Source: Paenibacillus fonticola DSM 21315
GTDB taxonomy: Bacteria; Bacillota; Bacilli; Paenibacillales; Paenibacillaceae
Length of the DNA stretch: 51,474 bases
Assembly (NCBI RefSeq): GCF_000381905.1
Contig: NZ_KB907263.1
Coordinates: 77,599 to 129,072 of the forward strand
Direction of reading: 5' to 3'
Shown here: positions 26,206-35,023 of the stretch, in pieces
How the letters are laid out: every line of letters starts with the position of its first letter
Numbering within the stretch: the first letter of the stretch is position 1
The notes under the pieces: model-generated
Told to the model about the DNA's origin: nothing
What the model saw: only the letters and a program-made list of their open reading frames with translations
Database searches by the model: none
Made by a program: the position numbers and the translations under genes

Positions 26206-26526
26206 GTGTATCATTCCTGTTTTGTATACGATGATAGATTGGATATGCATGTGCCGGCCCTGGATCAGCCTTTCGAGACTTATAATATGAATGAAAGATT
26301 GGCGATGATCGAAGAATGGGAAAATATCCGGGGGCAAATTCCAACGAAAGTGATGGCGCTTGAACGTTTGATTGAGCGGAAGCTGTTGGAAATGGGCAAT
26401 GAGAATGATTTTGAAAAAAGCTGTCGAATTAACGGAGAAATTGCGGAGTTAGCCAGCCGTATTCACGATCTGCAAATTTGGTACCGGGTATCTCAAGATG
26501 AGCCTACAATGAAAACTCATCTGTGA
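26206..26526 (+). CDS. Hypothetical protein, 106 aa
   Basis: The GTG start follows aggaggagcagc, a very strong ribosome-binding site. The first 35 residues are variable and aromatic (MYHSCFVYDDRLDMHVP), and the rest (36-98) is a predicted helical hairpin with heptad-like Leu/Ile spacing (IPTKVMALERLIERKLLEM and NGEIAELASRIHDLQIWYR). It may be a small helical regulator or adaptor. No family was recognised. A TATAAT at 26154-26159 suits a promoter. It is divergent from the MFS gene and precedes the ytpB promoter. Confidence 0.75.
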   Translation: MYHSCFVYDDRLDMHVPALDQPFETYNMNERLAMIEEWENIRGQIPTKVMALERLIERKLLEMGNENDFEKSCRINGEIAELASRIHDLQIWYRVSQDEPTMKTHL

Positions 26527-26536
26527 TTTAGTTAAT

Positions 26537-26565
26537 TTGTGCAAAGAGAGGGATCATATTATAAT
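26537..26565 (+). promoter_or_regulatory. Sigma-A promoter of the curcumene synthase gene
   Basis: TTGTGC and TATAAT are separated by 17 bp. The start of transcription would be near 26572, about 47 nt before the TTG start. Confidence 0.65.
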
Positions 26566-26618
26566 ATAGACTGGTTTTGTATACATGAACTATCTAAACA
26601 ACCTATGGAGGCAGGCCA

Positions 26619-27701
26619 TTGATTGAACTTAAGCAAAGCCGCAATCAGTTTCCCCGAGAGCCCATCAGGCTGATGAGCCGAGTATACAAGTTCATCTTAC
26701 CTGAGGTACGCAAGGAGCTTGATAGCTGGAGAAAGGATGCGGGCAATATCCCCGATCCTGAGCTAAGAAGACAAGCGCTTGCCAGCATTAAGACGAAGGA
26801 GTTCCATTGTCAAGGGGGCGCTGTGTATGCCGCTGCAAACTTGCCGCAGCGTCATATTATCATACCTTTAATTGTAGCTTTTCAGACGATCAGCGATTAT
26901 TTGGATAATCTTTGCGACCGTAGTACGTCGATGGATGAAGGGGATTTCCGTTTGCTTCATCAAAGTATGCTGGATGCGATTAATCCTCAGGCACAGCTGC
27001 AAGATTACTATGCGCTCCGGGAGGAGCGGAATGACGGGGGATATTTGCACCGTCTCGTTTTGACCTGCCATGCCCAAATTGTCAAATTACCCGGGTATCG
27101 TTCAGCCCAGCCGCTAATTGCCGATCTGGTACAACTGTACACGGACTTACAAGTGTACAAGCATATTGATCCCAGCCGCCGTGAAGCCGCTCTGCTTGCT
27201 TGGTGGGAGCTTCACCAGGCACGGACACCACAATTGAAATGGAATGAGTTTGCGGCAGCGACTGGCTCGACGCTTGGTGTATTTATGCTGTTTCTGTCGG
27301 CGAGCGACGAACATTTGGATGAGGCGAGTGCCCGAACCATTCATAATGCTTACTTTCCTTATGTTTGTGGACTACATATTATGCTTGACTATTTGATTGA
27401 TCAGGCTGAAGATGAAATTGGCGGAGATTTGAATTTCTGCAGCTACTACGATAGTAAAGAGACGATGTTAAACCGAATTGCCTTTATAGTTGATGAAGCT
27501 CGTAAAGATGTTGCGGCTCTGCCCGCCTCTTCGTTCCATGTGATGATAATCGAAGGGCTGCTGGCTTTATATTTATCCGACCCCAAAGTCAGCGAGCAGC
27601 AGGAAATTCGAGAGGTATCTAAACGGCTTATGAGAAGAAGTCCGTTAATGCGATTGTTCTTCTTTGTAAACAGCCGCTGGATTCGCAAACGTTTAAAGTA
27701 A
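26619..27701 (+). CDS. ytpB: Tetraprenyl-beta-curcumene synthase (YtpB, DUF2600)
   Basis: This 360-aa enzyme starts at TTG, 9 nt after ggagg. The family converts heptaprenyl diphosphate to tetraprenyl-beta-curcumene, the first committed step of sesquarterpene synthesis in Bacillus spores and cells. Hallmarks are KTKEFHCQGGAVYAA near 54-68, the acidic SDYLDNLCDR motif (91-100) and a second acidic helix, MLDYLIDQAEDE. The matching cyclase SqhC (about 600 aa) is not in this window. The leader of pfkA begins right after its stop. Confidence 0.92.
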   Translation: MIELKQSRNQFPREPIRLMSRVYKFILPEVRKELDSWRKDAGNIPDPELRRQALASIKTKEFHCQGGAVYAAANLPQRHIIIPLIVAFQTISDYLDNLCDRSTSMDEGDFRLLHQSMLDAINPQAQLQDYYALREERNDGGYLHRLVLTCHAQIVKLPGYRSAQPLIADLVQLYTDLQVYKHIDPSRREAALLAWWELHQARTPQLKWNEFAAATGSTLGVFMLFLSASDEHLDEASARTIHNAYFPYVCGLHIMLDYLIDQAEDEIGGDLNFCSYYDSKETMLNRIAFIVDEARKDVAALPASSFHVMIIEGLLALYLSDPKVSEQQEIREVSKRLMRRSPLMRLFFFVNSRWIRKRLK

Positions 27702-27725
27702 TAGTGAATTGAATGTAAACGAAAT

Positions 27726-27801
27726 GAATGCTTACGAAGCAAAGTTTTGCTTCACAAAACTAAGCGAATGCTTACGAAGTAAAGTTTTGCTTCACAAAAC
27801 T
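27726..27801 (+). promoter_or_regulatory. Duplicated 40-bp leader element upstream of pfkA
   Basis: A 36-bp sequence beginning gaatgcttacgaag occurs at 27726-27761 and again at 27766-27801 with one base changed. Each copy can fold two mutually exclusive ways: gaagcaaa with tttgcttc, or agttttg with caaaact. In the second copy the latter stem grows to 9 bp (27781-27789 with 27795-27803) and ends 1 nt before the aggagg of pfkA. The T-run after it is too short for a good terminator. This looks like a leader RNA switch or a mobile intergenic repeat. Confidence 0.75.
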
Positions 27802-27817
27802 TTTAGGAGGAATCATT

Positions 27818-28789
27818 ATGTCAGCAGTAAAAAAAATCGCAGTTCTCACCAGTGGCGGTGACTCCCAAGGCATGAACGCTGCAGTTCGCGCCGTCGTTCG
27901 CAGCGGATTGTACTACGGTCTTGAAGTATTCGGAATTCAGCGGGGGTATCAGGGACTGCTCAATAATGATATCTTCTCCATGGATCTTAGAAGTGTAGGC
28001 GACATTATTCAACGCGGGGGAACGATTCTTCAATCTGCACGCTGCGCGGAATTTAAAACGCCAGAAGGCCAGCAGAAGGGGGCGCAAATTTTGCGCGATC
28101 GCGGTATCGATGGTTTGGTGGTCATCGGTGGCGATGGTTCCTATCGGGGCGCTGAAAAGCTCAGCAAGCTAGGAATAAAAACGATGGGCCTTCCAGGCAC
28201 AATTGATAACGACGTTTCTTTTACCGACTATACGATCGGTTTCGATACAGCAGTAGGCATTGTTGTAGACGCTGTAAATAAACTGCGTGATACGATGTCT
28301 TCTCATGAACGGGCGTCCGTCGTAGAGGTAATGGGACGCCATTCCGGGGATATCGCCCTGCATGCAGGATTGGCTGCAGGAGCCGAAACGATACTCGTTC
28401 CGGAAGTGCCGTTTGATCTGAATGAAGTTGCTGACCGGATGAGATCGAATTTTGACAACGGTAAGAGACACAGCATTGTTATCGTGGCAGAAGGCGTTGG
28501 CACTGGAGAAGAAGTCGTCAAAGCGATTAAAGAGCGCCAGCCGTCTTTGGAGCCGAGAGCTACTGTGCTGGGCCATATCCAGCGCGGCGGATCACCAACT
28601 CCGTTCGACCGCAATCTGGCGAGCCGACTTGGAGATTTTGCGGTACGCAAGCTGATTGAAGGCGAATCGAACAAAGCTTGCGGGATGATTGGCGGGGAAA
28701 TGCTGCTGACCGATATCGAAAAAGTGGTTGCCACGAAGAAGAAGTTCGATATGAGTCTCTATGAGCTCGCTTCCCGTTTATCTCAGTAA
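27818..28789 (+). CDS. pfkA: ATP-dependent 6-phosphofructokinase
   Basis: This 323-aa enzyme phosphorylates fructose 6-phosphate at the committed step of glycolysis. Motifs are TSGGDSQGMNAAVR (11-24, ATP loop), GGDGS (104-108), the catalytic PGTIDNDV (126-133), EVMGRHSG and HIQRGGSPTPFDR. Length and motifs match the bacterial homotetrameric, ADP/PEP-regulated type. Gln17 replaces the Pro usual in SGGDSPGMN or GGDAPGMN. The ATG is 7 nt after aggagg. No pyk gene follows, so it is monocistronic with its own terminator, unlike the pfkA-pyk arrangement of Bacillus. Confidence 0.97.
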   Translation: MSAVKKIAVLTSGGDSQGMNAAVRAVVRSGLYYGLEVFGIQRGYQGLLNNDIFSMDLRSVGDIIQRGGTILQSARCAEFKTPEGQQKGAQILRDRGIDGLVVIGGDGSYRGAEKLSKLGIKTMGLPGTIDNDVSFTDYTIGFDTAVGIVVDAVNKLRDTMSSHERASVVEVMGRHSGDIALHAGLAAGAETILVPEVPFDLNEVADRMRSNFDNGKRHSIVIVAEGVGTGEEVVKAIKERQPSLEPRATVLGHIQRGGSPTPFDRNLASRLGDFAVRKLIEGESNKACGMIGGEMLLTDIEKVVATKKKFDMSLYELASRLSQ

Positions 28790-28843
28790 TCCTGCTGCAT
28801 AAACGGATGGCTTGAGAGTGGAGAACATGCAAAGATGAAAAAC

Positions 28844-28890
28844 AAGAGGGAAATTCAGATGGCGATGGCCAAATGAATTTCCCTCTTTCT
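28844..28890 (+). terminator. Terminator of pfkA
   Basis: A perfect 14-bp stem, aagagggaaattca / tgaatttccctctt, is followed by T-rich sequence. Confidence 0.92.
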
Positions 28891-29033
28891 TGTAATAAGT
28901 TGATTTGATAAAAATGATCCAGTATTTAGACATTCAGGAGAAAAGATCGATTTGATAAAGATGGGCTGTAAGCCTTTCTTTACGCTTAAGTCCAGCTGTT
29001 CTTGCGGCTAACCTTGCTCCGGCTATATTGGCA

Positions 29034-30404
29034 TTATTCGGCGCTCTGCTCTAGCGGTTTCCGGGTAAATTTACGCTGGATGAAGATGAGGCGCCAAACC
29101 AGAAGCAACGCGGCAACAGCCAGTCCGGAAATAAGGCCGATCCAGTAGCCGTAGGCTCCCTGGTTTGTGTAGTTAGAAAGCACATGCCCAAGCGGCAGGC
29201 CGATAATCCAGAAGGCGAGCAAAGTAATCCAGAAGGCCGGATTGACGTCTTTGTATCCGCGAAGCGCCCCTTGAATCGGTGTAGCTATGGCGTCTGAGAG
29301 TTGGAAAAAGACCGCATAAATCAGGAAATGCATAATCAACTGGACGACTTCCTGTTCGCTGGAATAAATTTGAGCGACATTTTGACGGAACAGCATAATG
29401 ATCAGCGCGGTGACCACGGACAGAACGGCAGCAGTTCCAATACCGATATAGGAATACTGCTTCGCATCCTTTAATCGGGAAGCCCCTGTCTCATAGCCGA
29501 CGAGAATCGTCAAGGCCATACAGATGCTGAGCGGAATCATGTACAAGGTGCTGGCGAAGTTCAATGCGGCCTGGTGGGCGGCTATCGTCAGCGTATCGAA
29601 GCGGCTCATCAGCAGCGTTACGGCGGCGAATACAGCCGTTTCGAAGAAGATGGCGAGGCCGATCGGTACGCCAAGCTTCAATAACTCCTTCCACTTTGCC
29701 AGCGACACGCCGTACCATTTGCGGAAAACACCATAGGACGCGAAAGGCTCTGCCTTATGGGCGATCAGCACCGAGATCAGAAAAATGCACCAATAGGCGA
29801 AGGCTGTGGCGATGCCGGACCCGATCCCTCCCAGTTTGGGAAAGCCCAGCTTTCCGAAAATCAGCACATATCCGGCCCCTACGTTCAGGGGCAAAGAAAT
29901 GAGCGTAATGATCATAGATACTTTGGTTTGTCCCAGCGCATCGATAAATGAACGGATGACGATATAGCCGAACAGCGGCAAGATGCCAGCCGAAATCGCG
30001 ACTAAAAAATACAGGGCGATATGATGTACTTTAGGCTCCAAATTCATACCGTTTAGCAGTGGTGAGACGACGAATGCGCCGATAACTGCTACAGCAATGG
30101 CGATGGCGGCCGACAGCCAGAGCGCTTGAATGACATGGTAGCCTACTTTATGTTTCTGTCCTGCGCCGATCAATTGGGAGACGACGGGAATCAGGCCCAT
30201 CAAAATTCCGCTTAACCCGGTCTGGACAGGTACCCACAGGCTGGAGCCGATGGCTACGCCTGCTAGGTCAGCTGGGCTGGCATGTCCCGACATCATTGTA
30301 TCGAAAAAAGTCATTAATGACATCGTAATTTGCGTTACTAGGATCGGGATAAGTATTTTAATAAATTGAGCGTATTTTTGTTTAAGATTTACTGTAATTC
30401 TCAC
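29034..30404 (-). CDS. MATE family multidrug/cation exporter
   Basis: This 456-aa protein of 12 membrane helices in two pseudo-symmetric halves starts at GTG, 8 nt after gaggag. The N-terminal LIPILVTQITMSLMTFFDTMMSGHASPADLAGVAIG-type pattern and the second-half ETAVFAAVTLLMSRF and GALRGYKDVNPAFW segments are typical of NorM-like MATE proteins, which exchange Na+ or H+ for organic cations. The C-terminus is a short basic/acidic tail. The substrate is unknown. The upstream glycoside hydrolase has its own terminator, so this gene is probably transcribed alone. Confidence 0.94.
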   Translation of the reverse strand: MRITVNLKQKYAQFIKILIPILVTQITMSLMTFFDTMMSGHASPADLAGVAIGSSLWVPVQTGLSGILMGLIPVVSQLIGAGQKHKVGYHVIQALWLSAAIAIAVAVIGAFVVSPLLNGMNLEPKVHHIALYFLVAISAGILPLFGYIVIRSFIDALGQTKVSMIITLISLPLNVGAGYVLIFGKLGFPKLGGIGSGIATAFAYWCIFLISVLIAHKAEPFASYGVFRKWYGVSLAKWKELLKLGVPIGLAIFFETAVFAAVTLLMSRFDTLTIAAHQAALNFASTLYMIPLSICMALTILVGYETGASRLKDAKQYSYIGIGTAAVLSVVTALIIMLFRQNVAQIYSSEQEVVQLIMHFLIYAVFFQLSDAIATPIQGALRGYKDVNPAFWITLLAFWIIGLPLGHVLSNYTNQGAYGYWIGLISGLAVAALLLVWRLIFIQRKFTRKPLEQSAE

Positions 30405-30430
30405 GTAATTGCTCCTCAGAACAACCAGAC

Positions 30431-30453
30431 TAAAACCCGGGCAATCGCCCGGG
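30431..30453 (-). terminator. Terminator of the glycoside hydrolase gene
   Basis: A perfect GC stem, cccgggc / gcccggg, with a 4-nt loop at 30436-30453 is followed on the minus strand by ttttag. Confidence 0.9.
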
Positions 30454-30468
30454 CTGTGTCGGATGCAC

Positions 30469-31662
30469 TTATTTGTATTCTACACCTGACGTATATCTGT
30501 TGGACGCATTCCAGAGCAGATATTCATCGACATTCAATTCTTTGAGCGCGCGAATTTGCTCCTCGACTTCATGTTTACCGTATTTAACATAATGTCCCTT
30601 TCCAAGCCAACTGGCAGTAAAATCCTGAATCCATGGACGGATCAAAGGCTTGTTATCGCCAAGCGGCTCCAGCTTCTTAAGGGTATCGATGGTAGCGCCC
30701 TTTATCGTTTGATAGGGGGCCGTGTCCGGATCTTTGGCATTGAACCAGCCGCTTGTATAATGGCTCGGATAGATCATGGGGCAAATGATATCGACGTTTT
30801 CCGAGATTTTGACGAAATCCTGGCCGATTCCTTCCGCAGCGGGAACAGAGGCGGCATAGCCGAAAATATCGACGGAAACCTTGACGCCCAGGGGTTCCAA
30901 TTCCTCTTTGGCGTATTTGACAAAAGAAGTTACTGCATCCACGCGGCTTCTCTCATCCTTGTAATATTTCAAAGAGTCCGCACGCTTCTCAAAGCCTTCG
31001 GGAAAGCGCACGTAATCGAATTGAATTTCCTTAAATCCGAGTTTGGCAGCTTCTTTGGCTATTTCGAGGTTATATTCCCAAACTTCCTTGTTGTAGGGGT
31101 TGACGAAAGCATCCCCTTTGCTGTTGCTCCAGACGGAACCGTCGCTATGTACAAAAGAATACTCCGGATGCTTCTTGGCAAGTATGCTGTCTTTAAAAAC
31201 GACAACGCGGGCAATCGGATAAATCTCATGTTTGTCTAAGCGGGCCATCAGGGCGTCGATATCGCGAATAAAAGGCTGCGGCTTGCCGAGCTCCTGCAGC
31301 TTCGGGTTATCTGTTTTGTAAGTAATGTAGCCGGTATCATCTTTCAAATCAATGACCATTGAATTCAGCTCGGTGTTGTCTAATAAATCAATGAGCTGTT
31401 CCATGCGTTCACCGCCAGCGCTATAAGCTGTTACATAAATTCCCTTGACAATGGGAGCCTCTACCTGCGGGGGGGCTACAAGCATGGAGGGCGGCAGCGG
31501 GTCATCGAGCCGACCTTGTGCGGCATTAGCTACAAAAGTATGATAGGATGATTGAAAAATGCGCGGCAGGCTGCCGATGGAGTCGTCTGCCGGAGCTGGA
31601 GTGCTGTTCCCTCCATTACTGCTGTTTAAAGCTAGCAGTAACAGAGTCCATATGATGTTCAT
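30469..31662 (-). CDS. Putative glycoside hydrolase (DUF4015/PF13200), secreted
   Basis: This 397-aa protein has a short N-terminal hydrophobic segment (3-13) that could act as a weak signal peptide although it lacks basic residues. The linker (20-70) is Pro/Ala/Ser rich, and the rest is a TIM-barrel domain: GIYVTAYSAGG, VIDLKDDTGYITY, PIARVVVFKD, EIQFDYVRFP, VSVDIFGYA and MIYPSHYTSGWF. This matches PF13200 (GH-like, related to GHL10/GH13 superfamily), whose substrate is unknown; an envelope polysaccharide is likely. The start ATG is preceded by gggagag. Confidence 0.9.
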   Translation of the reverse strand: MNIIWTLLLLALNSSNGGNSTPAPADDSIGSLPRIFQSSYHTFVANAAQGRLDDPLPPSMLVAPPQVEAPIVKGIYVTAYSAGGERMEQLIDLLDNTELNSMVIDLKDDTGYITYKTDNPKLQELGKPQPFIRDIDALMARLDKHEIYPIARVVVFKDSILAKKHPEYSFVHSDGSVWSNSKGDAFVNPYNKEVWEYNLEIAKEAAKLGFKEIQFDYVRFPEGFEKRADSLKYYKDERSRVDAVTSFVKYAKEELEPLGVKVSVDIFGYAASVPAAEGIGQDFVKISENVDIICPMIYPSHYTSGWFNAKDPDTAPYQTIKGATIDTLKKLEPLGDNKPLIRPWIQDFTASWLGKGHYVKYGKHEVEEQIRALKELNVDEYLLWNASNRYTSGVEYK

Positions 31663-31711
31663 CGTCTTCTCTCCCTTAAGATAGACTTGCCATAATCATT
31701 TATTTCCTTAA

Positions 31712-31752
31712 AAAAGCCGCCTCTTCTGTCAAGACAAAAGAAAGCGGCTTTT
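31712..31752 (-). terminator. Terminator of the 67-aa gene
   Basis: A long stem, aaaagccgcctcttctgtc / gacaaaagaaagcggctttt, with a 2-nt loop and two mismatches is followed on the minus strand by six T residues. It lies 22 bp past the stop of the small minus-strand gene. Confidence 0.9.
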
Positions 31753-31774
31753 GTACAGCAATAAAGCTCCATAT

Positions 31775-31978
31775 TCAATGAAGAAATTTCGTATTTTGCA
31801 GCTCGCAAATACTGAATTGAATAATCTCCATAGCATCATTCGGTTCCAAGAGGTTTATGCCATCTCGGAGGATGATCATGGAGTCAAGCTCCTTCTCATC
31901 GAAGAAAGGCAGCATGTCGGGGAACCACTTCATGACGATTTGAGCCAGTTTTACCGTTTCCATATCCACATCAATCAC
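31775..31978 (-). CDS. Hypothetical protein, about 67 aa
   Basis: An in-frame ATG exists at 31996 but has no Shine-Dalgarno. The GTG at 31978 lies 5 nt after ggagg and is the better start. The product is acidic and soluble (DMETVKLAQIVMKWFPDML, EKELDSMIILRDG, EPNDAMEIIQFS). No family was recognised. A TGTCAT-17-TATAAT promoter is present about 110 bp upstream on the minus strand and a strong terminator follows, so this is probably a real monocistronic gene. Confidence 0.7.
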   Translation of the reverse strand: MIDVDMETVKLAQIVMKWFPDMLPFFDEKELDSMIILRDGINLLEPNDAMEIIQFSICELQNTKFLH

Positions 31979-32146
31979 CCTTTCCTCCAGAATCATTCGT
32001 TAAGAGAATCATTCTTAAACGGAAAAGCACAAAGCCTGTGAAATAAGGTAAAGCTGAAATCCTATGAAATTGACTAAGGAACCACGTAATTCATTATAAC
32101 ATAATATGGCGAACAATGACACGGCGGACAGGGGGGACGGAAAAAA

Positions 32147-32974
32147 TTACTTTTTCCGGAAAGAGCCCATAACGGCTACAGTTTCCACAATGTTGACAAA
32201 GGCTGACGGGTCGGTCGCTTTAATAATATTTCTTAGCTCTGTCAACTCATAGCGCGTCGTTACGGTCATAAGCATATCCTTCTCTTTGTGGGAGAAGGCA
32301 CCCTGCGTTTTGATGAGCGTTACGCCGCGCGGGAGCTTTAGCAGCTTATTCAGCAAGTCATCTGTCCGGTCTGTAATGATAAACAAAGTGATTTTCGTAT
32401 GACTGACATGAATTAAATCGACTACTTTTCCGCTCAAGTAAATCGAGACCATCGACGCCAAGGCCAGGTTCCAGTCACCTTCGATATAGCCCATAGCAAG
32501 AATGACGATCGCGTTCATGGAGACGAGGACGCTGCCGACGGGAAAGTCACGGTATCTTGTAATGATCGAACCTATAATATCAAAGCCGCCTGATGAGCCG
32601 CCGGCCCGAAATGATATTCCGCTGCCGATGCCGACCAGGACACCGCCGACGACGGCGGAGAGAAAAGTGTCGGTCGTAAGCGGCGTGCCCCCTACCGGAA
32701 TGAGGGCGATAAACCAGGTCACGGCGGCGACGGAAAGAATGCTGAGCATAACGAAGCGCCGCCCGAGCAGGAACAGGCCGGCGATAAGAATAGGTATGTT
32801 GTATACCATGTACATGACACTGATACTTAGAGGCGTGAAGTAACCGGTTAACATGGACAGTCCGGACACTCCGCCGCTGAGCAGGTGATGCGGTACGAGG
32901 AACAGATTGAAGCCGGAAGCGATCAGAGCAGCGCCGATCACAATAACTATACTGTTAACAATTGTTTTGAGCAT
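32147..32974 (-). CDS. YitT family membrane protein (DUF161 + DUF2179)
   Basis: This 275-aa protein has five or six membrane helices (1-175) followed by a cytosolic DUF2179 domain (about 195-272). Family landmarks are the glycine-rich LLSGGVSGLSML, GIGSGISFRAGGSSGGFDIIG and the C-terminal GVTLIKTQGAFSHKEKDML. The function of YitT/YpjC/YqfU proteins is not established. The ATG has aagaggtgaac upstream. It is divergent from cshA. Confidence 0.93.
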   Translation of the reverse strand: MLKTIVNSIVIVIGAALIASGFNLFLVPHHLLSGGVSGLSMLTGYFTPLSISVMYMVYNIPILIAGLFLLGRRFVMLSILSVAAVTWFIALIPVGGTPLTTDTFLSAVVGGVLVGIGSGISFRAGGSSGGFDIIGSIITRYRDFPVGSVLVSMNAIVILAMGYIEGDWNLALASMVSIYLSGKVVDLIHVSHTKITLFIITDRTDDLLNKLLKLPRGVTLIKTQGAFSHKEKDMLMTVTTRYELTELRNIIKATDPSAFVNIVETVAVMGSFRKK

Positions 32975-33037
32975 AGAAAGTTCACCTCTTAGGAATGTAG
33001 AAATATGCCAAACAGCTTGCTGGTGTTCTTTTCATGT

Positions 33038-33050
33038 TTTGTGCTATAAT
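33038..33050 (+). promoter_or_regulatory. Extended -10 promoter of cshA with long leader
   Basis: TTTTGTGCTATAAT ends at 33050 and includes the TGN extended -10. No good -35 is visible at 17 bp. Transcription from about 33057 would give a leader of some 190 nt before the cshA start, with no open frame of note. Confidence 0.65.
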
Positions 33051-33249
33051 GTTTGAGATATTCTTGAGTAGGTATCCTTTTCCATGATAAATGGCAAAGA
33101 AAGTATAAGCGATCTGTGAAGTTTGTCTAAAAAATCCGTAAGCTATGTAAAATTTATGGGTTGATGGGACAGCCTATAAACGTTCCAATGCTACTTAAGA
33201 ATACAGTCAAGATAGTGGGATGTCCACTTATAGAAGGAGTATGAATATA

Positions 33250-34833
33250 TTGAGCACATTTACAGATTTTGGTCTAGAGCCTAAAGTTCTACAAGCCATT
33301 AAAGAACTCGGTTTTGAAGAAGCGACACCGATTCAAACCAAATCGATTCCTTATGCGATGACCGGTCGCGATTTGATCGGACAAGCGCAGACAGGGACAG
33401 GGAAAACGGCAGCTTTCGGTCTTCCGCTTATTAACAAAATTCCGGCCAGTGAGGAGCGGATCGTCGCACTCATTATGACCCCGACTCGGGAGCTGGCGAT
33501 TCAGGTAGCTGAAGAGATTGGCAAGCTGTCCCGCTTCAAAGGAATCCGCTCCCTTCCGATTTATGGAGGACAGGATATTGTCCGGCAAATTCGCGCATTG
33601 AAGAAAAAACCTCAAATCATTATCGGTACCCCGGGCCGCTTGCTTGACCACATTAACCGCAAGACGATTAAGCTTGATGACGTACAGACTGTTGTACTGG
33701 ATGAAGCCGATGAAATGCTAGATATGGGCTTCATGGAGGATATTCAGTCGATTTTGAAGCTTGTCCCCGAAGATCGCCAAACAATGTTATTTTCCGCTAC
33801 AATGCCAATAAATATCCAGAAGCTGGCTCAGCAATTCCTTAAAGATCCGGAGCATGTCTCCGTCATCCCGAAACAGGTTAGTGCACCGCTAATCGATCAA
33901 GCTTACATTGAAGTGCATGAGCGTCAGAAATTCGATGCGCTTACCCGCTTGTTAGATATGGAATCTCCAGAGCTTGCCATTGTATTTGGACGGACAAAGC
34001 GCCGCGTGGACGAGCTGGCTGAAGCATTGCAAAAACGCGGTTATTCCGCCGACGGCCTTCATGGGGACCTGTCCCAAAATCAGCGGGATAACGTTATGCG
34101 CAAATTCCGGGATGGCAGCATCGATGTTCTGGTTGCTACGGACGTTGCAGCGCGTGGTCTGGATGTCTCCGGCGTAACTCACGTCGTTAACTTCGACCTC
34201 CCGCAGGATCCCGAAAGCTATGTGCACCGTATCGGCCGTACAGGACGGGCAGGCAAGGAAGGGGTAGCCTGGTCGTTCGTCACGCCGCGGGAAATCGATC
34301 ATCTTCATTTCATCGAGCGGATCACGCGTCAGAAGATCGCTCGCAAGCCATTGCCTAGCATTGCAGAGGCGATTGAGGGTAAACAACGTATTACAGCAGA
34401 GCGCATTCTCGAACTTGTAGAAGCAGCTGAATTGAACGAGTACAAAGGAATTGCGATTCAGCTTCTTGAGCAATATGATTCCGTTAACCTGCTCGCCGCA
34501 GCTTTCAAGCTGATTACAGGCGATAAGGCCGAGAAAGCGAACATTGAGTTGACGCCGGAAGAACCGATTCGCGTGAAGCGCCGCAATCCGGATATTCGTT
34601 CGAGCGGACGCAAGCCATACGGCTATGGCAGCCGCAGCGGAGGCGGAGGATATCGCCGGGACAATCGTGATGGCGGAGGCCGTGGAGGCTATGGCAGCAA
34701 GGGAGGATACAACCGGGATGGCGGACGCGACTCTTACCGCTCGTCCTCCTCGGATCGCAAGCCGCGTCCGGCAAGCAGCGGCGGTGACCGCAGACCGACT
34801 AGACGCAATGACAACGCCTCTTATGACAACTAA
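33250..34833 (+). CDS. cshA: DEAD-box RNA helicase, CshA type
   Basis: This 527-aa helicase takes part in cold adaptation, ribosome assembly and mRNA decay. TTG 33250 is chosen because aaggag lies 10 nt upstream, while ATG 33241 is only 1 nt from it. In order it has the Q motif (FTDFGL...ATPIQ), [20 protein letters not shown] in [15 protein letters not shown], and [11 protein letters not shown] dimerisation-like region (about 370-430) follows, then an Arg/Gly-rich RNA-binding tail from about 455 ([19 protein letters not shown]). The long untranslated leader suggests post-transcriptional control. Confidence 0.95.
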   Translation: MSTFTDFGLEPKVLQAIKELGFEEATPIQTKSIPYAMTGRDLIGQAQTGTGKTAAFGLPLINKIPASEERIVALIMTPTRELAIQVAEEIGKLSRFKGIRSLPIYGGQDIVRQIRALKKKPQIIIGTPGRLLDHINRKTIKLDDVQTVVLDEADEMLDMGFMEDIQSILKLVPEDRQTMLFSATMPINIQKLAQQFLKDPEHVSVIPKQVSAPLIDQAYIEVHERQKFDALTRLLDMESPELAIVFGRTKRRVDELAEALQKRGYSADGLHGDLSQNQRDNVMRKFRDGSIDVLVATDVAARGLDVSGVTHVVNFDLPQDPESYVHRIGRTGRAGKEGVAWSFVTPREIDHLHFIERITRQKIARKPLPSIAEAIEGKQRITAERILELVEAAELNEYKGIAIQLLEQYDSVNLLAAAFKLITGDKAEKANIELTPEEPIRVKRRNPDIRSSGRKPYGYGSRSGGGGYRRDNRDGGGRGGYGSKGGYNRDGGRDSYRSSSSDRKPRPASSGGDRRPTRRNDNASYDN

Positions 34834-34869
34834 TCTTCAAATAATCTGACATGCATACAAACCATAACT

Positions 34870-34910
34870 AAGAAGACGGCGGCGCCTTGTGCGCTCCGTC
34901 TTCTTATTTA
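34870..34910 (+). terminator. Terminator of cshA
   Basis: The stem aagaagacgg / ccgtcttctt, with an inner GC stem, is followed by atttatt. It lies between cshA and the converging YjcZ-like gene. Confidence 0.88.
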
Positions 34911-34918
34911 TTGGGATC

Positions 34919-35023
34919 TTAGTACAGGATAGAACGGCTCACAATAACGAGTAAGATGAACAATACTAAAATCGTACCTGTGGAAGTCCAAAAACCGCCA
35001 TATCCTGGGCCTACATGGGACAT
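34919..35023 (-). CDS. YjcZ-like small spore membrane peptide, 34 aa
   Basis: A 35-codon frame starts with ATG at 35023, 7 nt after aaaggagg, and ends TAA at 34919. The product has a Gly-rich start (MSHVGPGYGGFW), then one hydrophobic helix (TGTILVLFILLVIVSRSIL) and a terminal Tyr. This GYGG-plus-helix layout is that of YjcZ/SscA-type sporulation peptides (VLFILLIIVG). It is probably made in the developing spore. No sigma factor site was assigned with confidence. Confidence 0.85.
   Translation of the reverse strand: MSHVGPGYGGFWTSTGTILVLFILLVIVSRSILY

Noticed and set aside
26030..26344. 105-residue N-terminal extension of the MFS transporter
   Set aside because: It crosses a good sigma-A promoter and the GTG start of a divergent gene and has no membrane-protein character.
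30556..31239. 227-codon open frame antisense to the glycoside hydrolase
   Set aside because: Shadow frame opposite a well-supported gene; composition follows the opposite strand's codons.
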